Of a DNA stretch of 14,456 nucleotides, positions 5,794 through 13,721 are shown one piece after another (position 1 is the first letter of the stretch; every line of letters begins with the position of its first letter). The stretch covers positions 1 to 14,456 of the forward strand of contig URCX01000033.1 of assembly GCA_900546465.1 (NCBI GenBank), read 5' to 3'. The notes under the pieces are model-generated. The model did no database searches and was not told where the DNA came from. It worked only from the letters and a program-made list of their open reading frames with translations. The stretch is from an uncultured Bacteroidota bacterium (GTDB lineage Bacteria > Bacteroidota > Bacteroidia > Bacteroidales > P3). A program made the position numbers and the translations under genes.

Positions 5794-7227
5794 ATGGCTA
5801 ATTTGAAAGAGAAGTTGTGCTTTCCTGTTTTTGAACTTATAGGTCAGGCTGCCGATGAAGCAGCTTTGGAAACATACGTAGTGGGAGGCTTTGTCAGGGA
5901 TACCGTGATGAAAAGACCATGTAAGGATATAGACATTGTTACCATAGGAAGCGGAATACAGTTGGCTGAAAAGTTGCAGGAGAAAATAGGAAAAGGTTCA
6001 AAGATTTCGGTTTTCAGGAATTTCGGAACGGCAATGTTGCATTTTCGAGAGAAAGAGGAGGATTGGCAAGTGGAATTCGTCGGTGCAAGAAAGGAAAGTT
6101 ACTCTCATGATTCTCGTAAGCCTGTTGTGGAAGACGGGACTCTTGAAGATGATCAGAACAGACGGGACTTTACGATAAATGCAATGGCGATTTGCTTAAA
6201 TCAAAATCGCTATGGAGAGTTGACGGATCCTTTTGATGGTTGTTCGGATATAAAGAAGCAGATAATAAGAACTCCATTGGATCCCGATATAACGTTCTCA
6301 GATGATCCGTTGAGAATGTTACGTGCCATCAGATTTGCAACACAGTTGGATTTTTCTATACATCCAGACACCTTTGAAGCGATAAAAAGGAATGCTTACC
6401 GCATAGAAATAGTGTCAATGGAGAGAAACATAGATGAAATCAACAAAATGATGCTTTCCGCACACCCCTCCATGGGGTTCAGACTATTGGATAAAAGCGG
6501 TCTTTTGGAGATATTGTTTCCGGAATTGGTTAAATTGAAAGGCACGACATCGGTTGGCGAGCGTACACATAAGGATAATTTCAAGCATACTTTGGAAGTC
6601 TTGGATAATATCTCCAAGAAATCTGACGATTTGTTCCTTCGTTGGGCTGCCGTACTGCATGATATAGGCAAACCCTACTGCAAGCGTTACGATGAGAAGA
6701 CAGGATTTTCCTTTCACGGTCATGAATTGAAAGGAAGTCGCATGGTGAAACCTATTTTCAGACGTTTGAAACTGCCTTTGAACGAGAAGATGAAGTATGT
6801 GGAGAAATTGGTTTCTCTTCACCTGCGTCCGATAGTCTTGGCAGAGGATATAGTTACGGATTCGGCAGTAAGAAGATTGATTTTCGATGCAGGAGACGAT
6901 ATAGACGACCTTATGTTGCTTTGTCAGGCGGATATAACTTCAAAAAACAGCTACAAAGTTAAGCAATACATGCACAACTTCGAGATTGTCAGGCAAAAAA
7001 TGCTCGAAATCGAAGAAAAGGACAGGGTAAGAAACTTTCAACCGCCGGTTTGCGGTGAAGAAATAATGAGAATTTTTGATTTGGCTCCCTGTAAAGAAAT
7101 AGGCGTACTGAAAAACACCGTCAAGGATGCCATCTTGGACGGAATAATTCCCAATGAGAAGCAGGCAGCTTTGGAATTGTTGTATTCGGAAGCAAAAAAA
7201 CTCGGATTAAAACCACATGAGCAATAA
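5794..7227 (+). CDS. cca: CCA tRNA nucleotidyltransferase / poly(A) polymerase family with HD domain
   Basis: A 477-residue class II nucleotidyltransferase that builds or repairs the 3' CCA end of tRNAs. Domains in order: the catalytic head (about 25-150) with GG at 31-32, the metal-binding DID (D45, D47), the third acid near E94, and the EDDQNRRDFTINAMA block (118-131); the neck with DPLRMLRAIRF (171-181) and ERNIDEINKM; then an HD phosphohydrolase domain with H259, H265 and HD at 289-290. CCA-adding and poly(A)-adding enzymes of this class are not separable by eye, but the miaA partner favours tRNA maturation. The start at 5794 gives the expected distance to GG; no later ATG would keep the active site. 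It is the first gene of a four-gene + strand run and overlaps miaA by 11 nt. Confidence 0.93.
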   Translation: MANLKEKLCFPVFELIGQAADEAALETYVVGGFVRDTVMKRPCKDIDIVTIGSGIQLAEKLQEKIGKGSKISVFRNFGTAMLHFREKEEDWQVEFVGARKESYSHDSRKPVVEDGTLEDDQNRRDFTINAMAICLNQNRYGELTDPFDGCSDIKKQIIRTPLDPDITFSDDPLRMLRAIRFATQLDFSIHPDTFEAIKRNAYRIEIVSMERNIDEINKMMLSAHPSMGFRLLDKSGLLEILFPELVKLKGTTSVGERTHKDNFKHTLEVLDNISKKSDDLFLRWAAVLHDIGKPYCKRYDEKTGFSFHGHELKGSRMVKPIFRRLKLPLNEKMKYVEKLVSLHLRPIVLAEDIVTDSAVRRLIFDAGDDIDDLMLLCQADITSKNSYKVKQYMHNFEIVRQKMLEIEEKDRVRNFQPPVCGEEIMRIFDLAPCKEIGVLKNTVKDAILDGIIPNEKQAALELLYSEAKKLGLKPHEQ

Positions 7228-8110
7228 ACGATTGATTGTTGTTGCAGGGCCGACGGCTGTCGGCAAGACGGCAGAATGTATTCGGCTGGCTCAAATGCTG
7301 AATACGGAAATAGTGTCTGCCGATTCGAGACAATTCTATAAGGAAATGAATATAGGTGTGGCTCGTCCGAGCGAAAGTGAACTTGCGACAGTGCCTCACC
7401 ATCTCATTGCCCATATATCTGTTTGCCAAGATTACAATGTGGCAATGTATGAGAGGGAAGCCTTGGAAGTTATAGAGGAACTCTTTCGGAGAAAGGACGA
7501 TATAGTATTGACAGGCGGTAGCGGTCTATATGTGAATGCCGTATGCAACGGGATAGACGATATTCCTGATAAAGACGAAGGCATTCGACAAGAACTGAAT
7601 GATTTGTTTGCCGAACAAGGATTGGAGCCTTTGCAAAGGGAATTGCAAGAAAGGGACCCGGAATACTGGAAGATTGTCGATAAACAAAATCATATAAGAT
7701 TGATACGGGCATTGGAAGTATGCAGACAGACAGGCAGAACTTTCACTTCATTTCGTTCACAGAAGAAAACACAGAGAAATTTCGATATAGTCAGGATAGG
7801 AATAAAGCGAAGCAGGGAAAATCTTTTGGAAAGAATTTATCAAAGGGTGGATTGTATGCTTGAACAGGGCTTGATTGAAGAAGTAAAAGGACTTTATGAG
7901 TATAAAAATCTGCAAGCCTTGAATGCGGTAGGATATAAGGAAATATTCGATTTTTTAGATGGCAAGACAAGTTTGCAAAAGGCTGTGGAACAGATAAAAA
8001 TCAATACTCGCAGATATGCAAAGAGGCAGATGACATGGTTTTGTAAAGATAAGGAGATACAATGGTTGGATGCGGAAAAAGATTTGGACTGGAAATTTTT
8101 GCTAAGATAG
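7217..8110 (+). CDS. miaA: tRNA dimethylallyltransferase MiaA
   Basis: A 297-residue enzyme that transfers dimethylallyl from DMAPP to N6 of A37 in tRNAs reading UNN codons. Visible features are the P-loop GPTAVGKT (11-18), the D36-S-R-Q motif followed by FYKEMNIGVARPS, the GGSGLYVNAV block (100-109), the insertion region and HIRLIRALEVCRQTGR, and the C-terminal RRYAKRQMTWF. The length is typical of bacterial MiaA. It overlaps the cca stop by 11 nt, which suggests translational coupling of two tRNA-maturation genes. Its own last 49 nt also contain the start of the next gene in another frame. No truncation or missing key residue is seen. Confidence 0.97.
   Translation: MSNKRLIVVAGPTAVGKTAECIRLAQMLNTEIVSADSRQFYKEMNIGVARPSESELATVPHHLIAHISVCQDYNVAMYEREALEVIEELFRRKDDIVLTGGSGLYVNAVCNGIDDIPDKDEGIRQELNDLFAEQGLEPLQRELQERDPEYWKIVDKQNHIRLIRALEVCRQTGRTFTSFRSQKKTQRNFDIVRIGIKRSRENLLERIYQRVDCMLEQGLIEEVKGLYEYKNLQALNAVGYKEIFDFLDGKTSLQKAVEQIKINTRRYAKRQMTWFCKDKEIQWLDAEKDLDWKFLLR
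8051..8056 (+). promoter_or_regulatory. Shine-Dalgarno-like AAGGAG before the OmpA-domain gene
   Basis: AAGGAG lies 5 nt before the ATG at 8062, inside the miaA coding sequence, where it encodes K-E of the segment DKEIQW. Strong SD sequences are generally uncommon in Bacteroidetes, and this one supports choosing the overlapping start. Because those codons are also miaA codons, chance cannot be excluded. Confidence 0.5.
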
Positions 8111-9264
8111 CGTTATTTGTTTTTGCCTCTTGCTTTACAGTTGTGCTTTCTTCGCAGGAGAATGAGAAAAAGAACCTTATATATAATGGTTCTTTTGAAC
8201 AGCATACGGCTTGCCCGCAAAAGATAGAACCATACGGACAAATGACGGAGGTGGAGGCTTGGTGGCAACCCACAGACGGCTCTTCCGACTACTATCACCC
8301 TTGCGGAGGCAGACAATGTCAGGTTCCAAAAAATAAATTAGGCTATCAGTATCCTCGTAATGGAGATGGCATGGTCGGCATTTACACTTCCAAAACAGAT
8401 TATCGGGAATACATTCAAACGGAACTTAAAGAACCTCTCATAGCAGGGGAACGCTATAAGTTGAGTTTCTGGGTCAGTCTTTCGGAATACTCTACCGGTG
8501 CCGTGGCTACGATAGGCGGTTTGTTCACAGAGGAAAGGATTAAAGACAATACAAGAGGAATACTGACGAACAATAGTAAGACGGCTCACTCCAACGGTAT
8601 CAGACAACAGATTTCAAAAATCTTTCCTCCGCAAGTGGTAAACAGTTTTGAACGTCCGCTTATAGATACGGTGAATTGGCAGTTGATTGAAGGGGAATTT
8701 GAAGCCAAGGGAGGGGAACGCTTTCTGACCATAGGAAATTTTTATCCTGCGGAACAGAGTAACCTTATCTTTCCGACCTTTCTCAGAAACATTCTCCCGG
8801 GTGCTTATTACTATATAGACGATGTGGAACTCTATTGTCTGACATGCAGTGAGAAAAAAGAGATTGCCGAAAAGCAGGTAACGATAACAACAAAGAAAGA
8901 CAGAAAAGACTACGAAGTGGGGCAGATTATAGTCTTGGAGAATATTTTCTTTGATTTCGATAAAAGCGTTTTGCTGCCTCAGAGTTTTGTTGAGTTGAAA
9001 AAACTAACGGAATTGCTTGCAACTTATCCCGATATGGCAATCGAACTCTCCGGTCATACTGATAATAAGGGTAAAGACAAGTATAATCAAACTCTGAGTG
9101 AGCAACGTGCAAAGGCTGTCTATGATTATCTCATCGGAAAGGGTATAGACAAGAAACGTCTCAAATATAAAGGTTATGGAGCGGGACAACCGATTGCGGA
9201 TAATGCGACCGATGAGGGCAGAGCGAAGAACAGACGTGTGGAGTTTAAGATAATTTCAATGTAA
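8062..9264 (+). CDS. Secreted envelope protein: N-terminal jelly-roll-like domain plus C-terminal OmpA domain
   Basis: A 400-residue exported protein. A basic start and hydrophobic core (about 15-30, IALFVFASCFTVVLS) form a signal peptide. FASC is an imperfect lipobox, so a lipoprotein is possible. Residues about 37-260 form a secreted domain beginning LIYNGSFEQHTACP with several cysteines, the layout often seen ahead of OmpA domains in Bacteroidetes. Residues about 294-400 are an OmpA-like peptidoglycan-binding domain: FFDFDKS, then D334 in SGHTD and R349 in LSEQRAKAV, with the 15-residue spacing of the diaminopimelate-binding pair, and a C-terminal NRRVEF. It probably tethers the outer membrane to the wall. 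The ATG at 8062 lies 49 nt inside miaA, but no later start keeps the signal peptide. Confidence 0.88.
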   Translation: MVGCGKRFGLEIFAKIALFVFASCFTVVLSSQENEKKNLIYNGSFEQHTACPQKIEPYGQMTEVEAWWQPTDGSSDYYHPCGGRQCQVPKNKLGYQYPRNGDGMVGIYTSKTDYREYIQTELKEPLIAGERYKLSFWVSLSEYSTGAVATIGGLFTEERIKDNTRGILTNNSKTAHSNGIRQQISKIFPPQVVNSFERPLIDTVNWQLIEGEFEAKGGERFLTIGNFYPAEQSNLIFPTFLRNILPGAYYYIDDVELYCLTCSEKKEIAEKQVTITTKKDRKDYEVGQIIVLENIFFDFDKSVLLPQSFVELKKLTELLATYPDMAIELSGHTDNKGKDKYNQTLSEQRAKAVYDYLIGKGIDKKRLKYKGYGAGQPIADNATDEGRAKNRRVEFKIISM

Positions 9265-9270
9265 ACTTTG

Positions 9271-9927
9271 ATGGAAAAACAGATACACCCCTTTGTGGAC
9301 AAGAGAATAGAGGATTACTGCAAGCAGCATACCTCTGAAGAAAGCGAAGAGCTGAAATACATTGAGCGGCAGACACATTTGCGGTTCTTGAAGCCTAATA
9401 TGCTGAGCGGAAATTGGCAGGGCAATCTCTTAAAGTTGCTTTCCCTGCTTGTACAACCCAAATCCGTTTTGGAAATAGGCACGTTCACTGCTTATTCAAG
9501 CTTTTGTCTTGCCAAGGGACTGGCAGAAGGCGGAGTTGTTCATACGATTGAAAAAGACCCTTTATTGGAAGATTTCATTCTTTCGGTCATAGACAAATAC
9601 GCTTATGGCGACAGAATAAAACTACACATGGGAACGGCTTTGGAAATCATTGACGAGATAGAAGGCGACTTCGATTTGATATTCATAGATGCCGACAAAG
9701 CCAATTATCCTGCATATTTCGAGAAGTGTGCCGAGCGTTTAAGAAGTGGCGGACTGCTTATTGCCGATAATATTCTTTGGTACGGTAAAGTGGTTCTTCC
9801 TGTGAAAGAATCGGACAAGGAAACGAAAGCAATAATTCTCTTTAATGAGAAAATAAGTCATGATGAGCGTTTCGACGCTCTTATATTGCCTCTCAGGGAC
9901 GGACTTATGGTAGCCAGAAAGAAGTGA
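9271..9927 (+). CDS. SAM-dependent O-methyltransferase (caffeoyl-CoA OMT-like family)
   Basis: A 218-residue class I methyltransferase. Motif I is VLEIGTFTAYSSF (66-78). The acidic tip of the next strand is HTIEKDP (91-97), and FDLIFIDADKANY (134-146) and ADNILWYG (165-172) supply the metal-binding acids D140, D166 and N167 typical of the cation-dependent OMT family. The family methylates small hydroxylated molecules; the bacterial substrate is usually unknown and is not evident here. I chose the ATG at 9271 over the TTG one codon earlier; it starts 6 nt after the preceding stop, so it is the last gene of the cca-miaA run. Its final 23 bp overlap the 3' end of the convergent beta-barrel gene. 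Confidence 0.9.
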   Translation: MEKQIHPFVDKRIEDYCKQHTSEESEELKYIERQTHLRFLKPNMLSGNWQGNLLKLLSLLVQPKSVLEIGTFTAYSSFCLAKGLAEGGVVHTIEKDPLLEDFILSVIDKYAYGDRIKLHMGTALEIIDEIEGDFDLIFIDADKANYPAYFEKCAERLRSGGLLIADNILWYGKVVLPVKESDKETKAIILFNEKISHDERFDALILPLRDGLMVARKK

Positions 9928-10525
9928 ATGCACCCGCAGGAGCGAAGCCTCCCATGCCCATATCACAGAAACCGTGCATTACATACGGACTTCCGTATGC
10001 AGAATAAGGGGTGTAAGGCACAAAAGCCGCATTTGACTCCATGAAAGTGAAAGAAAAACTGAGTAAAGCATCGTTTGAGAATTTGTAAGTCATGTTTGCA
10101 TTGAAACCGTTGGTATATAAACGGGACGCTCCAAAGCGTCTGTTATATCCGTTCAAGTTTACATTGTCAAAAAAGGCCGTAACGCTTATCAACATTCTCG
10201 GATTGATCACATAATCCAAACCCACGTAAGCCGATACGCGGCGATGATTTTTGGAATACGGAGCCTTGTCCTCGCAGTTGTCCAAGAAAGAGGAGTGAAT
10301 TTCTCCCACATTCGCTCCCAATCTTATTCCCGCCTTAGGATTCAGCCATTTGGAATACTCAAACGAAACATTATCCGAAAAGAACTTCTCTCCGAAGAAA
10401 TCCCTGCCCATTAGCATGCCGGCAGAAAGCCTCATGTCTCCATAATCCGTACTATCGCTCTTTTGAGAGTAGGAAACGAAGAAAAGGTTTAAGACAAAGA
10501 CTGATGTAAACAATAACTTCTTCAT
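9905..10525 (-). CDS. Secreted outer-membrane beta-barrel-like protein, function unknown
   Basis: A 206-residue protein with a clear signal peptide (MKKLLFTSVFVLNLFFVSYS, cleavage probably before QKS). The rest is made of alternating aromatic/polar strands such as SAYVGLDYVINPRMLISVTAFF and ALLSFSFTFMESNAAF, suggesting a small beta-barrel. I do not recognise a named family. A longer reading from 10603 would overlap the upstream gene and put 26 residues before the signal peptide, so I chose the ATG at 10525. It follows the PorT-like gene after 53 nt, in which an interrupted palindrome lies at 10564-10576 (TTTTCG, A, CGAAAA) and no consensus promoter is seen, so co-transcription is likely. Its 3' end overlaps the methyltransferase gene by 23 bp. 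Confidence 0.8.
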   Translation of the reverse strand: MKKLLFTSVFVLNLFFVSYSQKSDSTDYGDMRLSAGMLMGRDFFGEKFFSDNVSFEYSKWLNPKAGIRLGANVGEIHSSFLDNCEDKAPYSKNHRRVSAYVGLDYVINPRMLISVTAFFDNVNLNGYNRRFGASRLYTNGFNANMTYKFSNDALLSFSFTFMESNAAFVPYTPYSAYGSPYVMHGFCDMGMGGFAPAGAFTSFWLP

Positions 10526-10578
10526 ATCGTATAAACGTAACAGCTGTTTGCTTTGTTGTTTCGTTTTCGACGAAAAGA

Positions 10579-11487
10579 CTACCACCTTATACCATGTTGC
10601 CAATTATCCAAGAAATAGCTTATGCTGATTGAGATAAGGTGCTGACGAGGGCAAGAGGGTGCTGCGATATCGAAATACTCGAAAGAATTGTTGTCTTCCA
10701 TGCCCTTTGTAGCGTAACGGTTCTTGAAATCCTTGCCGTAATTATAGAGAGGAGTAATGCTGTATTGGTAAGAGAGGGAAAGTTGAAAACTTTTGTACTC
10801 GCAACCCAAGGCAATTTGCAAACCCGCATCGACAGCCCATGTTCCATCGGAAGCAAAAGTGTCGTCCTTATCTTTCCAAAACACCTGTCCATGAACGGTC
10901 GGATCGAAGCAAATAAGATTATGTTCCCCCGTTTCATGGTTCAGGGTAGGTTTTCGAGCATTCAAATGCAGACCTCTCGGGCGTTCATTCTCTCCGTAAT
11001 GGTCTTCAAAATAAGTAAAGCCGTAAATACCTACGCCGAAGAAAGCTCCGAGAGAACCTGTCAGCCTCCAATCATCGTTTAACTCGTATTTATACATAAA
11101 TTCCACCGGAATTTGGATATAATCCGCCGTTGTGCTTATCTCGACATTCTGAGTATTCAACTTATACCCCTTTGTGGAAAACAACAGGTTAGATTGCAAA
11201 AACCAAGAGTCCGAAAGCTGAGCCTGAGCCGCAAAACCGACATTGAAGCCATACTTAAAAGGTTTGGTATCTGTAAATCCTATATAGTTCAACTGCTCAT
11301 CGAAATAAGCAAGACCGTTATATATATCCAATCCTTTGGCGGAAGTAAGGTCGCTCATATTGAAACCCGCTCTGAAACCCAACCTTACAAGCGGAGCCTT
11401 ATTCTTCCGTTGAGCCGAAAGTCCCGTCGAAAGCGTTAAAGTCAATAAAAGCAACAAGCCACCTAAAAAACATCTTCTCTTATTCAT
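10579..11487 (-). CDS. PorT-like outer-membrane beta-barrel protein
   Basis: A 302-residue protein with a signal peptide (residues 1 to about 25, hydrophobic core LLLLLTLTLSTGL, cleavage before Q). The mature part opens with LGFRAGFNMSDL, the typical first strand of the PorT / beta-barrel family common in Bacteroidetes. It continues with strand pairs such as FNVGFAAQAQL, WFLQSNLLFSTKGYKL and DYIQIPVEFMYKY and ends in ISISISYFL plus a short tail. A loop (about 160-215) is long and charged. The family sits in the outer membrane; some members take part in type IX secretion, but most have no known role and nothing here assigns one. It has its own promoter at 11517-11545 and is followed by a second beta-barrel gene. 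Confidence 0.87.
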   Translation of the reverse strand: MNKRRCFLGGLLLLLTLTLSTGLSAQRKNKAPLVRLGFRAGFNMSDLTSAKGLDIYNGLAYFDEQLNYIGFTDTKPFKYGFNVGFAAQAQLSDSWFLQSNLLFSTKGYKLNTQNVEISTTADYIQIPVEFMYKYELNDDWRLTGSLGAFFGVGIYGFTYFEDHYGENERPRGLHLNARKPTLNHETGEHNLICFDPTVHGQVFWKDKDDTFASDGTWAVDAGLQIALGCEYKSFQLSLSYQYSITPLYNYGKDFKNRYATKGMEDNNSFEYFDIAAPSCPRQHLISISISYFLDNWQHGIRW

Positions 11488-11516
11488 AATCCGAAACGAA
11501 TTTTACTTCAAAGGTG

Positions 11517-11545
11517 CAAATATACCACTTTTAGAGTTACCGCAA
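11517..11545 (-). promoter_or_regulatory. Bacteroidetes-type promoter for the beta-barrel gene pair
   Basis: On the - strand, TTG (11545-11543) is followed by 18 nt and then TATATTTG (11524-11517), an exact TAnnTTTG match. Transcription would start about 7 nt downstream, leaving a leader of about 20 nt before the ATG at 11487. No SD sequence is visible in that leader, as is usual for the phylum. Confidence 0.7.
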
Positions 11546-11689
11546 GTGTTTTCTGCCGAAAAATATTCACACTTCCGACATATCAGCCCTCCCATTCCCC
11601 ATGCCCGAAAGCAAAGTCGATACGATGAAAAACCAACACCTTCCACCCTACTGCCATTCACTGCACCCTGACACAAAAAACCTCAAAAA

Positions 11690-11767
11690 CGAAAGGCCGT
11701 TTCAGAAAATTAAAACGCCGATTTAATTTTCTCAAAGGGCGTTTGAATAAGCACGAATCGGCGTTTG
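11690..11767 (-). repeat. Palindromic-unit array, copy 3 (four units, inverted orientation)
   Basis: Four units of the interrupted palindrome centred at 11761, 11739, 11718 and 11697; read on the - strand the spacings are 22, 21 and 21 bp, as in copies 1 and 2. The 11690-11744 part matches 1419-1473 in inverted orientation at 48 of 55 positions, and 11698-11721 is an exact 24-nt match to the complement of 1442-1465. It lies 30 nt beyond the stop of the LPG-synthase-like gene and about 145 nt upstream of the beta-barrel promoter. The remaining 11546-11689 stretch shows nothing recognisable. Confidence 0.85.
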
Positions 11768-11797
11768 AGTATTTTACATGGTTTTTGGGGCGGAATC

Positions 11798-12877
11798 TTA
11801 TTGCTTACTGCTTTGTTTGTCTTTGCTTTTGGCAAATACTCTCTTCGTCCAATAGGGCAGAACGAGCAATCCGAGAATTATATAGGGGTAATAAGTAAAT
11901 CCTCGCCAGATAAGAGCGATTGCGGCATGGGTTCCTTCTTTCATGAAATCACCTATAAAAAGAGGAAAAGCAAATTCGGCTATGCCGCTGCTGCCCGGTG
12001 TGGGAGAGATACAAAGGATTATCCACATGATAAGCTGACGTGCAAAGACCAAAAGGTGTTCGCCCACCGGGGTGAATGCCAAGAGAATAAAATTCAGCAC
12101 GAAAAATCTCGATGTCCAAGACAAGACCGTACACAGATAGGCTTTTGTCCAAAAGAGGAAGCCTTTGTGTTTGAACTCCCGGGAAGAAGTGAGTATGTCG
12201 TCGCCCATCTTTTCCATCTTAGGCTTCAATCGGCGGAACAAACGAGTGTCAGATAGTTTGTAAAGTAATTTGCGAAACCCCTGAGGGAAAAAGAAAATTG
12301 CCACAAGGATAATAACAGTCAGCAAACACATGAAGCCGTATCCTATAAGGAAGACTTGAAATTCGCCAAAAGTCGTTCCGAAGACGTTAAACCTGAAATC
12401 AGTGTTGAATGCAAGGCTTGCTCCAACCATCAATATGGTAATCGGAGCTACGACAATATAAAACAATTCATCTAACAAGGCTGTTATCATCACTATTGCT
12501 GTGCTTCGTCCCACAGGAATACCTTCCAATGAGACTATAAAGAAAGCCAGAGCCGAGCCTCCCACGACAGAGGGCGTTATCGCCGAACCGAATTCCCACA
12601 GCATTATAACTTGGAAGGCTTGTTTCCAAGAGAGTTTATTGTCGCTCAGCAGTCTGATGCGGTACATGTACATTAAGTCTCGCATAATTCCGCAACACAT
12701 GGCAGCAATAAGAAATCCTGTCGCCTGCCATGTCCAGTTGCGTATTATGTCTGCCATTACTGCCCCATCGTTGCGTATATCACGCCAAACCAAAAAGCCT
12801 GCCACTCCTATACCTATAAGCACCGGCAGCAAAATTCTTCGAGTGCTGAATATACCGAGAGGATTCTTTTCCGCCAT
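11798..12877 (-). CDS. Lysylphosphatidylglycerol synthase TM-domain (UPF0104 / MprF flippase-like) membrane protein
   Basis: A 359-residue polytopic membrane protein with about seven to eight hydrophobic segments and a basic C-terminus. It carries family patterns: FGSAITPSVVGG (96-107), the following segment ending LLDELFY (134-140), and PTPGSSGIAE (292-301) before the last membrane segments. This domain resembles the flippase part of MprF but here lacks any catalytic aminoacyl-transferase domain, so it is not an LPG synthase itself; lipid or glycolipid translocation is the family-based guess. It starts 1 nt after the mscS stop, so translation is probably coupled, and it is the last gene of the hflX-mscS run. 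Array copy 3 follows its stop. Confidence 0.9.
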   Translation of the reverse strand: MAEKNPLGIFSTRRILLPVLIGIGVAGFLVWRDIRNDGAVMADIIRNWTWQATGFLIAAMCCGIMRDLMYMYRIRLLSDNKLSWKQAFQVIMLWEFGSAITPSVVGGSALAFFIVSLEGIPVGRSTAIVMITALLDELFYIVVAPITILMVGASLAFNTDFRFNVFGTTFGEFQVFLIGYGFMCLLTVIILVAIFFFPQGFRKLLYKLSDTRLFRRLKPKMEKMGDDILTSSREFKHKGFLFWTKAYLCTVLSWTSRFFVLNFILLAFTPVGEHLLVFARQLIMWIILCISPTPGSSGIAEFAFPLFIGDFMKEGTHAAIALIWRGFTYYPYIILGLLVLPYWTKRVFAKSKDKQSSKQ

Positions 12878-12878
12878 T

Positions 12879-13706
12879 CTATTGATTGATTATGTCTATC
12901 TTGGAATAAGGCAATGCTATCTTCTCTCTGACCAAATAATTATAGACATTCTTGTTCATATCTGCCAATATGTCCCAATAATCGGCGTTTTTACACCAAA
13001 ATCTAAGGTCAATCAATACAGACAAATCGGAAATGCTGGGAATGACAATGGGAAGCGGATCGGTGAATATACGTTTGTCTTCTTTGGCTATGGCAATTAT
13101 CGCAGCGGATACTGCATTCAAATCAACCCCGTGAGCTAATTTGAAATTCAAATCTATTCTGCGTGTATCCATTCTTGAATAATTTACCATGCTTCCCGAA
13201 GATAATGCACCATTAGGCAAAGTAACTACCTTGTTATCGACTGTTATCAATGTCGTATGGAAAATCAAAATGCTTTTCACAGTGCCTTCGTAACCCATTG
13301 CAGAGATATAGTCCCCCACTCTGAAAGGTCGCAAAACCAAAAGCACAACTCCCCCTGCCACATTTTGAAGCGTACCGCTCAAAGCCAAGCCTATGGCAAC
13401 TCCGGCGGAGGCTATGATTGCCGTAAACTGGGTCATCTCCACTCCGAGGTAACCTATAACGGTCAGTATAAGCAATATCTTCAAGCCGATGGAAACAACG
13501 GACAAAAGAAAGGGTCTTAATGAGACATCAAGGTTCCTTTTCTCGAACATCTTGCCTATTCTCTTTGTCAGAAATCGAATAAGCCTGAAGCCTACATATA
13601 GCATAATGCAGGCGATTATCAATTTGGGACCGAATTTAAAGATTAAATCTTTCAAAAACGCCATTACATCTTCCCATGATAGGGAACTTGCACTCAATAA
13701 CAGCAT
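12879..13706 (-). CDS. mscS: Small-conductance mechanosensitive channel (MscS family)
   Basis: A 275-residue protein close to E. coli MscS in size and layout, with three transmembrane helices and a cytoplasmic beta domain. TM1 is about 26-45, TM2 about 66-86. The pore-lining TM3 (about 93-127) has the Gly/Ala-rich packing SAGVAIGLALSGTLQNVAGG, followed by the signature RPFRVGDYI (126-134), the beta domain with GTVKSILIFHTTL and LPNGALSSGSMVNYSR, and a C-terminal alpha-beta part. It opens under membrane tension to release solutes after osmotic downshock. I use the ATG at 13706, 15 nt after hflX; a second ATG at residue 15 (13664) also fits. The next gene begins 1 nt after its stop. Confidence 0.93.
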   Translation of the reverse strand: MLLLSASSLSWEDVMAFLKDLIFKFGPKLIIACIMLYVGFRLIRFLTKRIGKMFEKRNLDVSLRPFLLSVVSIGLKILLILTVIGYLGVEMTQFTAIIASAGVAIGLALSGTLQNVAGGVVLLVLRPFRVGDYISAMGYEGTVKSILIFHTTLITVDNKVVTLPNGALSSGSMVNYSRMDTRRIDLNFKLAHGVDLNAVSAAIIAIAKEDKRIFTDPLPIVIPSISDLSVLIDLRFWCKNADYWDILADMNKNVYNYLVREKIALPYSKIDIINQ

Positions 13707-13721
13707 AATATTTGATTGGTT

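Noticed and set aside
9262..9270. TAAACTTTG just before the methyltransferase ATG as a -7 promoter element
   Set aside because: It has three bases between TA and TTTG instead of two and no -33 match, and the gene sits 6 nt after the preceding stop, as in an operon.
9865..9880. Terminator for the - strand beta-barrel gene (6-bp stem, TTCG loop)
   Set aside because: There is no T run on the - strand after the stem, and the bases encode conserved-looking methyltransferase residues; kept only as a remark.
10526..10603. Upstream start at 10603 for the second beta-barrel protein
   Set aside because: It would place 26 residues before an evident signal peptide and overlap the PorT-like gene; the ATG at 10525 begins directly with MKKLLF.
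12501..13139. 212-residue + strand open frame
   Set aside because: It lies antisense across two well-supported genes (the LPG-synthase-like protein and MscS), has no recognisable domain, and is explained by the codon use of the opposite strand.
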